DNA of 17,498 nucleotides from Candidatus Aminicenantota bacterium. GTDB taxonomy: Bacteria > Acidobacteriota > Aminicenantia > S016-38. The DNA is taken from contig JAMOUL010000019.1 of NCBI GenBank assembly GCA_027062035.1, positions 1 to 17,498 of the forward strand. The letters run 5' to 3'. Made by a program: the position numbers and the translations under genes. The notes under the pieces were generated by a model. That model was given only the letters and a program-made list of their open reading frames with translations. It was not told the DNA's origin and made no database searches. Of the stretch, positions 1-7,656 are shown in pieces (the stretch's first letter is position 1; each line of letters begins with the position of its first letter).

Positions 1-279
1 TTTGAGTTTGATTCACTTTTTATCGACCTGCCCGAACCCTGGGAAGCAGTTCAGCATGCAAAAAAAGTCATCAAAAAAGGAGGAACGTGGGTTTCCCTAT
101 CCCCCAACATGGAACAGGTAAAGAGCACCGTACTGGCTCTGAGAGAAGAAGGGTTTATAAGAATAAAAACCTTTGAAATTATGAAAAGGGAAATGGTGGT
201 GAGGAGTTACGGAGTAAGACCAAAGGAAATTATGCGGTCCCACACCGGATATATTACTGTAGCATGGAGGGGAAAATGA
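1..279 (+). CDS. trmI: tRNA (adenine-58-N1)-methyltransferase, C-terminal part (5' end outside window)
   Basis: Reading frame 1 is open from the window edge to a TGA at 277-279 and gives the last 92 residues of a protein. The fragment starts within the Rossmann-fold methyltransferase core: a DLPEPW motif near residue 9 matches the D-[LM]-P-[DE]-PW catalytic signature of TrmI/Trm61 enzymes, which methylate N1 of A58 in the tRNA T-loop using S-adenosylmethionine. The conserved end follows, including a region with RSHTGYI near residues 80-86 that is typical of the family. In thermophiles m1A58 stabilises tRNA, which fits the setting. The stop overlaps the purB start (ATGA), so the two are probably cotranscribed. 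Family assignment rests on motifs remembered from the family, and the N-terminal half is not visible. Confidence 0.85.
   Translation, partial: FEFDSLFIDLPEPWEAVQHAKKVIKKGGTWVSLSPNMEQVKSTVLALREEGFIRIKTFEIMKREMVVRSYGVRPKEIMRSHTGYITVAWRGK
266..272 (+). promoter_or_regulatory. Ribosome binding site fixing the purB start
   Basis: GGAGGGG lies 3 bases before the ATG at 276 (GGAGG at 266-270 is 5 bases before it). An earlier in-frame ATG at 264 would place this sequence inside the coding region and has no comparable site, so the start at 276 is preferred. Confidence 0.7.
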
Positions 280-1559
280 TAGAACGTTACAGCCTTGAAC
301 CCATGAAGAGCCTCTGGTCTGAAGAGGCAAAATTTGAAAGATGGCTAAAGGTTGAAATTGCCGCAGCAGAGGCCATGGCTGAGCTGGGCATAATACCCAG
401 AGAAGCGGCAAAGGCTATAAAAGAAAGGGCTGATTACGATATAAAGGAAATTAAGGAAAGGGAAAGGATAACAAAACACGATGTAGCTGCCTTTGTAGAT
501 GTTGTGGCAAAAAACATAGGCGATGAAGGAAAATATCTCCATTTTGGCATGACATCCTACGACGTGGTGGACACAGCGTTGAGCCTTGGAATGAAAGAGG
601 CGATGGAAATAATCATAGAAAAAATGAAGGACGTAAAATCCGCACTAAAAGACCTTGCCATAAAACATAAATACACCCCGGAAATGGGAAGAACCCATGG
701 CATACATGCAGAACCCATAACCTTTGGGCTGAAGGTACTCGTTTACTATCGGGAAATGAAAAGGAACATGGAAAGGGCAAAAAGAGCCATGGATACTATA
801 TCAGTGGGTAAGATCTCCGGTGCAGTGGGAACCTTTTCCCAGCTCCCCCCTGAAGTAGAGGAGAGAGCCATGACAAAACTCGGACTCAAACCTGCTCCGG
901 TTGCAACTCAGGTTCTACAGAGGGACAGACACATGGAAGTACTTGCATCCCTGGCCATAACAGGAACAACCCTGGAAAAAATTGCGACGGAAATCCGACA
1001 CCTGCAACGAACTGAAGTAGGAGAGGTAGAAGAACCATTCTCCGGAGGACAGAAGGGTTCCTCCGCAATGCCACATAAACGTAATCCGGTCAGAAGCGAA
1101 AGAATTTGCGGGATGGCAAGATTGCTCAGAAGCTATATGCTGGCGGCTATGGAAAACAACGCTCTCTGGCATGAAAGGGACATTTCCCATTCATCTGTTG
1201 AAAGGGTAATTATACCGGATGCCTTTCTTGCCCTTGACTTTGCTCTTAAGGAAACCGCTGATATCCTTAAAAACCTCAGGGTAAAACCGGAAAGGATGAT
1301 GGAAAATATCTGGGGAAACTATGGGCTGTTTCTTTCACAGAGAATTCTTCTTGCGCTGGTAGAAAGGGGCTGGCAAAGGGATAAAGCGTATAGAAAGGTA
1401 CAATCCCTTGCTATGAAGGCTCTGGAAGAAAAAAGGGATTTCAGGGAACTTGTAAGGGAAGAGTTGACTGACGAACTACAGAATGTAGAGGAGCTGTTCT
1501 CTCTGGAACATTACTTCAAACATGTGGATAAAATATTTCAGCGGGCCATAGAAGAGTAA
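276..1559 (+). CDS. purB: Adenylosuccinate lyase
   Basis: This 427-residue protein belongs to the fumarase/aspartase superfamily and catalyses two fumarate-releasing steps of purine synthesis: SAICAR to AICAR, and adenylosuccinate to AMP. The superfamily signature GSSAMPHKRNP is at residues 261-271; Ser262/263 in this flexible loop supplies the catalytic base. His141 in the GRTHG motif (138-142) and His68 in KHDV are the expected active-site histidines. The LHFGMTSYD segment (89-96) is typical of PurB rather than of fumarase or argininosuccinate lyase. Length is normal for the short bacterial/archaeal type. The start overlaps the upstream methyltransferase stop as ATGA and has a good Shine-Dalgarno sequence. 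No other pur gene is visible, so purB is not in a purine cluster on this side. It converges with the PIN/TRAM gene, 9 bases away. Confidence 0.97.
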   Translation: MIERYSLEPMKSLWSEEAKFERWLKVEIAAAEAMAELGIIPREAAKAIKERADYDIKEIKERERITKHDVAAFVDVVAKNIGDEGKYLHFGMTSYDVVDTALSLGMKEAMEIIIEKMKDVKSALKDLAIKHKYTPEMGRTHGIHAEPITFGLKVLVYYREMKRNMERAKRAMDTISVGKISGAVGTFSQLPPEVEERAMTKLGLKPAPVATQVLQRDRHMEVLASLAITGTTLEKIATEIRHLQRTEVGEVEEPFSGGQKGSSAMPHKRNPVRSERICGMARLLRSYMLAAMENNALWHERDISHSSVERVIIPDAFLALDFALKETADILKNLRVKPERMMENIWGNYGLFLSQRILLALVERGWQRDKAYRKVQSLAMKALEEKRDFRELVREELTDELQNVEELFSLEHYFKHVDKIFQRAIEE

Positions 1560-1568
1560 CGGAGCCTC

Positions 1569-2534
1569 CTAAAAATTCTGCTCCGGTCCAGTATATCTTC
1601 CGAATATCATCTTTCCAGCAGTGGTCTGTAACACTGAAGTAACTGTAATTTCAATAGTTTTCCCGATCATCCTCCTGGCATTATCCACAACCACCATTGT
1701 TCCATCATCGAGATAGGCAACTCCCTGATCCCTTTCCTTTCCTTCCTTAAGGATGAATACCCGCATTGTTTCTCCAGGTAGAACTACAGGTTTAAGAGCA
1801 TTGGCAAGTTCATTAATGTTAAGAACCCTTATTCCCTGGATCTTTGCCATTTTGTTGAGGTTAAAATCGTTTGTAATTATCTTGGCATTCAACCTTCTTG
1901 CGAGCTCGATGAGTTTCTGGTCCACTCCTTTGATCTCAGGAAAGTCAGTCTCTGTTATAACCACATTCGCTTCAGGTTCTGTCTTTAAACGCTCCACGAT
2001 ATCAAGCCCTCTACGCCCACGCTGTCTCTTCAAGGGGTCAGAGGAATCGGCAACCCTCTGGAGTTCTGCAAGTACGAATTTGGGTATGAGTATTGGCCCC
2101 TCCATAAATCCGGTGGAACATATATCTGCAATCCTCCCGTCGATTATGACACTGGTATCCAGTATCTTTTTGGACCCTATAAGTGGCCTTCTCCTGAAGG
2201 ATTCCACCCAGTACAGAGGGGAAAAGAGTTCGGACTTTTTTATGGCCAGGGAAAGAAAACTCAGTGGTAACAGTATAAGGAAAATGACTATCAGATATTG
2301 CCTGTATTCAGGAAAAGCAGAGGTATATACGGAAAAGAGTATCCAGCCTGAGAGTATGCCCACGAACAACGCCAGAATCGTCTCCTTCTTTCTGGTCGAG
2401 AGGAATATTAACCTGTCCAGAAGGAATGCTCCAAGGAAAATCAGAATTGCTGTTATCCAGGTATCAGTTTGCAGGTTCCCCCTTACTAAATAGGAAGTAA
2501 TTAAGGATATGATTGCATATACAAAATAAATCAT
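1569..2534 (-). CDS. Membrane-anchored PIN/TRAM-domain protein (YacL family)
   Basis: The protein has 321 residues. The N-terminal third is hydrophobic with about four membrane helices (roughly 2-18, 25-45, 52-72, 80-98). A PIN nuclease domain follows from about 123 to 245, with the expected acidic metal-binding residues: Asp126 and Asp132 in LDTSVIIDGRI, Glu157, Asp205 in GVDQKL and Asp223 in TNDFNL. A TRAM domain (about 250-310), a small beta-barrel that binds RNA in other proteins, ends the chain. This is the architecture of YacL-like proteins, presumed membrane-tethered ribonucleases of poorly known substrate. The start overlaps the radA stop as ATGA and has AAGGAGG 8 bases upstream. In Firmicutes the yacL homologue also lies in the radA neighbourhood, usually with disA between, and disA is absent here. 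Domain content is clear; the biological substrate is unknown. Confidence 0.9.
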   Translation of the reverse strand: MIYFVYAIISLITSYLVRGNLQTDTWITAILIFLGAFLLDRLIFLSTRKKETILALFVGILSGWILFSVYTSAFPEYRQYLIVIFLILLPLSFLSLAIKKSELFSPLYWVESFRRRPLIGSKKILDTSVIIDGRIADICSTGFMEGPILIPKFVLAELQRVADSSDPLKRQRGRRGLDIVERLKTEPEANVVITETDFPEIKGVDQKLIELARRLNAKIITNDFNLNKMAKIQGIRVLNINELANALKPVVLPGETMRVFILKEGKERDQGVAYLDDGTMVVVDNARRMIGKTIEITVTSVLQTTAGKMIFGRYTGPEQNF

Positions 2535-3817
2535 TTAAAAATCCTCCTTGCCTCATTTATATGGGAAATCTCCAGATATTTTAACCCTTCTATTTTATCA
2601 CCTGGAGGCACTATGGCAAATTTATATCCCAGCTTCATGGCTTCCTTGAGTCTTAACTCTCTTTGAGAGGGATTATTTATTCTGCCAGAAAGGCTTACTT
2701 CCCCGAAGGCAAAGGCTCCTTCTGGCAGGGGCGTTTTAATGTAAGAAGAAATAATTGAGAGGATGGCAGGAAGATCGGCTCCAGGTTCTCTTATTCTCAA
2801 TCCTCCTGATACATTTACATAAACGTCTCTGGAGGCAAAGGAAATGTTTGTATACTTTTCAAGAACCCCTATCATCATCCCCACTCTGTAAGGATCCAGG
2901 CCCACTGTAAATCTACGTGGAGATGAAGGAAGGTTTGAGGGAACAACAAGGGATTGAATCTCCAGAAGGATCGGAGTTCTTCCCTCTATAGCTGGATATA
3001 TGGCTATACCCGGAGAAACATCACCTGAAAGAAAATAACTGGATGGGCTTTCCACCTCCACAAGTTTTCCACCCTTCATCTCAAAAACGGCAATTTCATC
3101 GGTGGCACCGAACCTGTTTTTCACTGCCCTTATAATCCTGAAGTTCCTTGATGTTTCCCCTTCAAAGTAAAGAACAACATCCACTATGTGTTCCAGCAAT
3201 TTAGGTCCGGCAATTGAACCCTCCTTGGTCACATGACCCACAATTATTGAAGTTATCCCCTCCTTCTTCGAAAGCCTAAATATCCTTTCGGCTATGGTCT
3301 TTACCTGGGCCACACTTCCCGCAGGAGAAGCAACTGAAGTAACATAGAAGGTCTGGAGAGAATCAAAGATCACAAGGGATGGCTTTTCAGCTTTTATAGC
3401 CTCTTCTATCGGTTCCCACTCCGTATCACATATCAATTTTATGCCCTCCCGAATTTTCAGTCTTTGAGCCCTTGAACCTATTTGAAAGGGAGATTCCTCC
3501 CCGGAAACGTAAACAACGTTATCCTCAAAATTGGAAGCCAGCTGCAGCATAAGGGTGGATTTTCCCACGCCGGGTTCCCCTCCGATAAGAACGAAGGAAC
3601 CCGGGACAAGCCCTCCGCCCAGCACCCTATCAAGGGATGGTATTCCAGTGCTTTTCCTTTTCTCCGGCTGAAGGGAAATTTTTCCTATTTCAACAGGGCG
3701 GGCCTTTATTCCACCTTTTCTTTCCACAAATCGGTCTGCACTTCCTATGGCTCCGCAGACCGGACACTTAGAGAACCATTTGGACGCTGTATATCCACAT
3801 TCTCTACATATAAACAT
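2531..3817 (-). CDS. radA: DNA repair/recombination protein RadA (Sms)
   Basis: RadA is a RecA-like, DnaB-like ATPase that helps process recombination intermediates and branch migration. The 428-residue protein starts with a four-cysteine zinc finger (Cys4, Cys7, Cys18, Cys21). The ATPase core has Walker A GGEPGVGKST at 79-88, Walker B LVIFDS at about 148-153, and the RadA-specific KNRFG motif at 233-237. The C-terminal third is the Lon-protease-like domain, without its peptidase role. Family length is usually about 450, so this copy is slightly compact but complete. The ATG at 3817 overlaps the mlaD stop by one base (TGATG). A TTG one codon earlier (3820) is also in frame, but ATG is preferred. 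It sits between mlaD and the PIN/TRAM gene in the same operon. Confidence 0.96.
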   Translation of the reverse strand: MFICRECGYTASKWFSKCPVCGAIGSADRFVERKGGIKARPVEIGKISLQPEKRKSTGIPSLDRVLGGGLVPGSFVLIGGEPGVGKSTLMLQLASNFEDNVVYVSGEESPFQIGSRAQRLKIREGIKLICDTEWEPIEEAIKAEKPSLVIFDSLQTFYVTSVASPAGSVAQVKTIAERIFRLSKKEGITSIIVGHVTKEGSIAGPKLLEHIVDVVLYFEGETSRNFRIIRAVKNRFGATDEIAVFEMKGGKLVEVESPSSYFLSGDVSPGIAIYPAIEGRTPILLEIQSLVVPSNLPSSPRRFTVGLDPYRVGMMIGVLEKYTNISFASRDVYVNVSGGLRIREPGADLPAILSIISSYIKTPLPEGAFAFGEVSLSGRINNPSQRELRLKEAMKLGYKFAIVPPGDKIEGLKYLEISHINEARRIFK

Positions 3818-5088
3818 CAAAATCCATAGGAAACGCCGAACAAAAGTTTCTTTTCCTTTGAATATCCTCCAAAAAACGCAAGATTTTTTCTTCTCGCTCC
3901 AAAGAGTATCCTGTATTTCACTGAAGCAGGGTCATAAACATCCCCGGATATAAATAAACCCCCTTCTGAAAAAATGGAGGCAGAAACGCCAAAGCTTCCC
4001 TCAATCACTCCAGAAGATATGGAAAACCATTGATACCTCTTACCAAAAAGAAGGTCAAATGTTTTGCTATTATCCTCCCTCACCACAATGCCCGCCTTTA
4101 AATAATCGTTCCTGTTAACGGCTTCGAAGCCGATCTTGCCGAGCTTTTCGCTGGAGAAATACATATATGGATAAAGGGAAAAATTAGCCTTTTCTATTTT
4201 TTTATCAAGAAGATCTGTAATTTTAGAGGTGTTTTTTATAATCTTCTTGGTTTCCCTGTATAACTCTTCATCCTTAAAAACCTTGCCGAGATTACCCTTC
4301 CCCCGTTGAATTTCCTCCAGAATTTTATTCGCCCTTTCGATAAGTTCTGTTGCTCTTCGGGAAAGCTGTGAAACATTGCTGGTAGCTTCTTCAATTTCCT
4401 TCGATTTTCCCCTGTATTCCATGGAAATTGAGGATAAGTTCTCTGAGGCCCTGGAAAAATTCTTTATGGCACCTTTTAATTCCCTCAAAGAAGAAAGGAG
4501 TTCTCTCACCGCCACATTTACATTGTCCCTGTTGCTGCTCAGCACCTGATTAAGCTGGGATGTTATCATATCCAGGTTTGTAAGGATGGAATCGAGGCTG
4601 GCTTTTCCTTTTTTACCCCCCAATACCTCACTGAAAGTTCTGCTGAGTGACTTAACATCCTGGGCTATGGCATAAAACATTGTACCCAGCTGGTCAATGG
4701 AAAGGGGTGGTATACCTTTTATTTCTTCACCCTCTTCTATAAATCCCTTCCCCTTCCCGGGAAAAATCTCAATGTATTTTTCTCCCATTATGCCCATGGA
4801 AGTCACGGCTGCCCTGGAGCCTTTTCTAATTCTGTACTTATCAAAGATCTTCATGGTCACCAGAGCTCTTCCGCCCCTGAGACTTATCTTTTCCACATAT
4901 CCGATCTTCACGCCGGCAAGCCTTACCGGAGCCCGTTCCTCCAATCCTGCAAGGCTATCGAAAAAGGAATATATATCATAGCCCTTTGGTTCAAACAGAG
5001 AAGATAAAGAACCCATTTTTATAAGAAAGAACATAAGGACCCCGAGGGAAATAAGTACAAGAATTCCTATTTTTCTTTCTGGTCTCAA
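3817..5088 (-). CDS. mlaD: Long MlaD-type MCE protein with beta-rich C-terminal tail
   Basis: This 423-residue MCE-domain protein is the periplasmic lipid-binding part of an Mla-type transporter. One membrane helix (about 8-24) anchors it in the inner membrane. The MCE/MlaD domain follows at about 37-112, with the characteristic VRLAGVKIGYVEKI and GIMGEKYIEI segments. Residues about 125-297 are strongly helical and probably coiled coil, as in the tunnel-forming helices of MCE hexamers. From about 300 to the end the protein changes to alternating hydrophobic/polar strands rich in Gly and aromatics (for example SSGVIEGSFGVSASIF at 358-373), ending in VSYGF with a terminal Phe. This resembles an outer-membrane beta-barrel with its C-terminal signal. 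E. coli MlaD is about 180 residues and lacks the tail. Translation starts with TTG, overlapping the mlaF stop (TTGA), with GGAGG about 10 bases upstream. The lipid and direction of transport are not visible. Confidence 0.88.
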   Translation of the reverse strand: MRPERKIGILVLISLGVLMFFLIKMGSLSSLFEPKGYDIYSFFDSLAGLEERAPVRLAGVKIGYVEKISLRGGRALVTMKIFDKYRIRKGSRAAVTSMGIMGEKYIEIFPGKGKGFIEEGEEIKGIPPLSIDQLGTMFYAIAQDVKSLSRTFSEVLGGKKGKASLDSILTNLDMITSQLNQVLSSNRDNVNVAVRELLSSLRELKGAIKNFSRASENLSSISMEYRGKSKEIEEATSNVSQLSRRATELIERANKILEEIQRGKGNLGKVFKDEELYRETKKIIKNTSKITDLLDKKIEKANFSLYPYMYFSSEKLGKIGFEAVNRNDYLKAGIVVREDNSKTFDLLFGKRYQWFSISSGVIEGSFGVSASIFSEGGLFISGDVYDPASVKYRILFGARRKNLAFFGGYSKEKKLLFGVSYGF

Positions 5089-5813
5089 TCTGGTATTCCC
5101 TCCACAAATTTTTTAACTATGGGATTCTCGCTGGCTTTAATTTTTTCAGGAGTCCCCACCTCAATAATTTTACCATCATGAAGCATGGCAATTGTAGTGG
5201 CAGAATTAAAAGCCAGTTTCAGATCATGGGTAATTATAAAGGAAGTGGAATGGATCTCCGTGTTCATCCTCTTTACAAGACGGGTTATAACCGCTGACAT
5301 TATGGGATCCAGTCCAGTCGTCGGCTCATCGTAAAAAATTACCCTGGGATTTAAAGCAATGGCCCGTGCTATGGCCACCCTTTTCTGCATGCCTCCGCTA
5401 AGCTCGGATATTTTCAAATGTTCTATACCTTCAAGGTCCACCATTGCCAGACATTCCCTGACCCTGGCTTTTATTTCATCCTCACTGAGATCAGTCATTC
5501 GCCTCAGTCCAAAGGCCACATTTCCCTCCACATCCAGCGAATCAAAAAGGGCAGAATGCTGAAACACCACGGCAAACTCCTTTCTTATATTTTTCCATTC
5601 TGCAGGTGATGCACTGCTGATTTCCAGTCCCTTATAATATATTTCTCCCCTGTCCGGCTTCATCAGTCCTATAAGGTTCTTGAGAAGAACGCTCTTCCCC
5701 ACGCCACTTCTCCCCATAACCACGAAAATTTCTCCTTCACGAATGGAAAAGTCTACTCCCTGCAGAACCCAGTAACCTCCAAATCCCTTCCACAATCCCT
5801 TTACTTCTATCAT
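5085..5813 (-). CDS. mlaF: Mla-type lipid transporter ATP-binding protein
   Basis: This is the ABC ATPase that powers the MlaE permease on the cytoplasmic face. With the chosen ATG it has 242 residues. It carries Walker A GRSGVGKS (34-41), a Q-loop at VVFQHS (82-87), signature LSGGMQKR (138-145), Walker B VIFYDEP with Glu163 as catalytic base, and switch His196 in THD. The close match around GRSGVGKSVLLK and the YDEPTTGLDP motif are typical of MlaF. The start is uncertain: in-frame ATGs occur at 5846, 5828 and 5813. I prefer 5813 because it overlaps the mlaE stop by one base (TAATG) and gives the MIEV start usual in relatives; 5846 has no Shine-Dalgarno sequence and would overlap mlaE by 34 bases. 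The function is certain enough; the exact start is not. Confidence 0.93.
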   Translation of the reverse strand: MIEVKGLWKGFGGYWVLQGVDFSIREGEIFVVMGRSGVGKSVLLKNLIGLMKPDRGEIYYKGLEISSASPAEWKNIRKEFAVVFQHSALFDSLDVEGNVAFGLRRMTDLSEDEIKARVRECLAMVDLEGIEHLKISELSGGMQKRVAIARAIALNPRVIFYDEPTTGLDPIMSAVITRLVKRMNTEIHSTSFIITHDLKLAFNSATTIAMLHDGKIIEVGTPEKIKASENPIVKKFVEGIPD

Positions 5814-6565
5814 TACCTCAGTGTCCATGGAAGTATTTTTCCCCATATAAAATCTGCGATAAGAATGGCAATTGAAGAAATTACAACAGCTGAAGTTGTT
5901 GCCTTTCCCACTCCCTCTGCTCCTCCTTCTGCGTTAAGTCCCTTATAACAGGCTACCGATGCTATTATAGCCCCAAAACTCAGGGCCTTTATCAGTCCAG
6001 AAATTATATCCCAGGGTTCCATGTACATGTACAAATACTGATTATAAGTTGCGGGATTTACTCCCATCACATAAACTGCGACTAAATAAGCACCCAGGTT
6101 GCCGATCCCATCTCCAAATAGAGTCAGAACAGGAACCATTATAACGGAAGAAATTAATCTGGGAAGAACAAGAAAGGAAACCGGATCAGTATTTAAAGTA
6201 TAAAGTGCATCTATCTGTTCGGATACCTTCATGGTTCCCAGCTCAGCTGCCATGGCAGCACCCACCCTTCCAGCAATAACCATGGCGGTAAGAACCGGTA
6301 TTAGCTCCTTAGTCAGAGCCACCCCCACCACTGATCCGGTATATTGCCCGGCGCCGAGACGTTCAAATCCAATGTATGAATTAAGCGCAAGGACCATACC
6401 TGAAAATGCCGTTGTAAGAGATACAACTGGCACACTATCAACACCCACAGAAACCATCTGCTTTATTATCTCCTGCCATTCACCCTCCCCTCTAAACAGG
6501 GAAGCTATAGCCCTCCAGACAAGTAAAACTATAGCTCCCAGTTCTTCAACAAATCTTAAAATCAT
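5813..6565 (-). CDS. mlaE: Mla-type lipid transporter permease
   Basis: This 250-residue integral inner-membrane protein of the MlaE/YrbE permease family has about five to six hydrophobic segments. The conserved cytoplasmic coupling region ELGTMKVSEQIDAL lies at 108-121 and is diagnostic for the family; it is thought to contact the ATPase. The preceding GRVGAAMAAELG stretch is also typical. Its partners MlaF and MlaD follow immediately, giving a minimal E-F-D set without MlaB, MlaC or MlaA nearby. The gene begins 8 bases after the alr stop. The Shine-Dalgarno sequence is weak: a GGGAG element lies about 14 bases upstream, so translation probably depends on coupling to alr. Confidence 0.95.
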   Translation of the reverse strand: MILRFVEELGAIVLLVWRAIASLFRGEGEWQEIIKQMVSVGVDSVPVVSLTTAFSGMVLALNSYIGFERLGAGQYTGSVVGVALTKELIPVLTAMVIAGRVGAAMAAELGTMKVSEQIDALYTLNTDPVSFLVLPRLISSVIMVPVLTLFGDGIGNLGAYLVAVYVMGVNPATYNQYLYMYMEPWDIISGLIKALSFGAIIASVACYKGLNAEGGAEGVGKATTSAVVISSIAILIADFIWGKILPWTLR

Positions 6566-6573
6566 GGGTAAAA

Positions 6574-7656
6574 TTAATTATTCTCCCTGATATAGATCCG
6601 AGGAACCCTTTTTCCAACCCTGCACATTATCTCATAGGGGATGGTATCTATTAGTCTGGACATTTCCCAGAGATGCTCTCCTCCGTGGAATATCGTGACC
6701 TCATCCCCCTCCTTAACATCATCTATATCTGAAACATCCAGAAGGGTAAGGTCCATGCTTACCCTTCCCACAATGGGAGCCTTCTGTCCATTAATGTAGA
6801 ACCAGCCCCTGTTGGATAGATTTCTAAAAACTCCATCATCATAACCCACAGGTATAGTGGCTATGAGACGACGTTCTGTGGTTACGTAACTGCCTCCATA
6901 GCCAAGCGGAGTACCGGGTGGAACCTCCTTCAGGAAAATTATCCTGGAAGTGAATTTCATCACAGGCCTGAATCCTTCCACTTTTGAAGGAAAGGGAGGT
7001 ATTCCATAGAGGATTATCCCTGGCCTGACCATGTCCGCATGGACTTCTGGATGAAGTAAAAGAGCAGCGGAATTAGCTATGGATAGCATAACTCCCCTTT
7101 CCTTAAATTTGAGCTCGCTGGCGACGCGTAGCATACGATTATATTGCTCCTCCACCGTTGGAATTCCCTGATTATCTGCTGCAGACAGGGTGGTAAATGC
7201 AGAAACCACTTCAATTCCTTCTTTGAATTTAAAAACTTCAGGATTATCCCAGGGGAAGCCCAGCCTTCCAAGTCCTGTATCCACCTTCATATGCACCTTA
7301 AAGGGCCGGTTTCTCCTTTTGCCCGCCAGGGAAAGAGATTCTATATGCTCATTTTTGAAAACTGCTGGTTCGAGATTAAATTCCTCCAGTTTCTCCTCCT
7401 CACCTGGATAAAATCCCCCAAGAATTGCTATAGGTTTTCTTATCCCCCCCTGTCTTAGCTCTATCCCCTCCTCCACAGTAGCCACACCAAAGTAGTCTAC
7501 CAGATCCTCTATTTCCCTCGCCACTTCAATGGCTCCGTGGCCATAGGCCTGGGCTTTCACAACCCCCATAAAGGATGATGCCCTTGACAGCTTCCTTGCC
7601 CTTTCAGTATTGTTCCTGAGATTGGAAAGGTTTATAAGGGCTCTTGTAGGTCTCAA
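6574..7656 (-). CDS. alr: Alanine racemase
   Basis: This PLP-dependent enzyme interconverts L- and D-alanine and supplies D-alanine for peptidoglycan. The protein has 360 residues, a normal length. The PLP-binding Lys34 lies in VVKAQAYGHG (32-41), and the second catalytic base is probably Tyr253 in LGYGGSY. Other family landmarks are DTGLGRLGF (126-134), ANSAALL (194-200), RPGIILYG (211-218), GYDDG (271-275) and GRVSMD (297-302). Two changes from the common consensus are visible: Gln36 where VKANAYGHG is usual, and Thr156 where a THF/THL-type His is common. The start is TTG, overlapping the dnaB stop (TTGA), with GAGGAGG 7 bases upstream. It lies between replication and envelope-transport genes of the operon. 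Confidence 0.95.
   Translation of the reverse strand: MRPTRALINLSNLRNNTERARKLSRASSFMGVVKAQAYGHGAIEVAREIEDLVDYFGVATVEEGIELRQGGIRKPIAILGGFYPGEEEKLEEFNLEPAVFKNEHIESLSLAGKRRNRPFKVHMKVDTGLGRLGFPWDNPEVFKFKEGIEVVSAFTTLSAADNQGIPTVEEQYNRMLRVASELKFKERGVMLSIANSAALLLHPEVHADMVRPGIILYGIPPFPSKVEGFRPVMKFTSRIIFLKEVPPGTPLGYGGSYVTTERRLIATIPVGYDDGVFRNLSNRGWFYINGQKAPIVGRVSMDLTLLDVSDIDDVKEGDEVTIFHGGEHLWEMSRLIDTIPYEIMCRVGKRVPRIYIRENN

Noticed and set aside
264..275. Earlier ATG start for purB
   Set aside because: The GGAGGGG ribosome site lies downstream of this ATG, and the ATGA overlap at 276 matches the operon style.
1560..1585. Inverted repeat CGGAGC...GCTCCG at the purB/PIN-TRAM junction as a bidirectional terminator
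   Set aside because: Only a 6-bp stem with a 14-base loop and no T-run on either side; it also lies mostly in the last codons of the PIN/TRAM gene.
1753..2493. A 246-codon open frame on the + strand
   Set aside because: It is antisense to the PIN/TRAM gene over its whole length, has low-complexity Ser/Arg composition, and matches no family I know. The - strand frame has clear domains.
5814..5846. Longer mlaF starting at ATG 5846
   Set aside because: No Shine-Dalgarno sequence upstream and a 34-base overlap with mlaE; family members begin near the MIEV residues at 5813. The ATG at 5828 remains possible.
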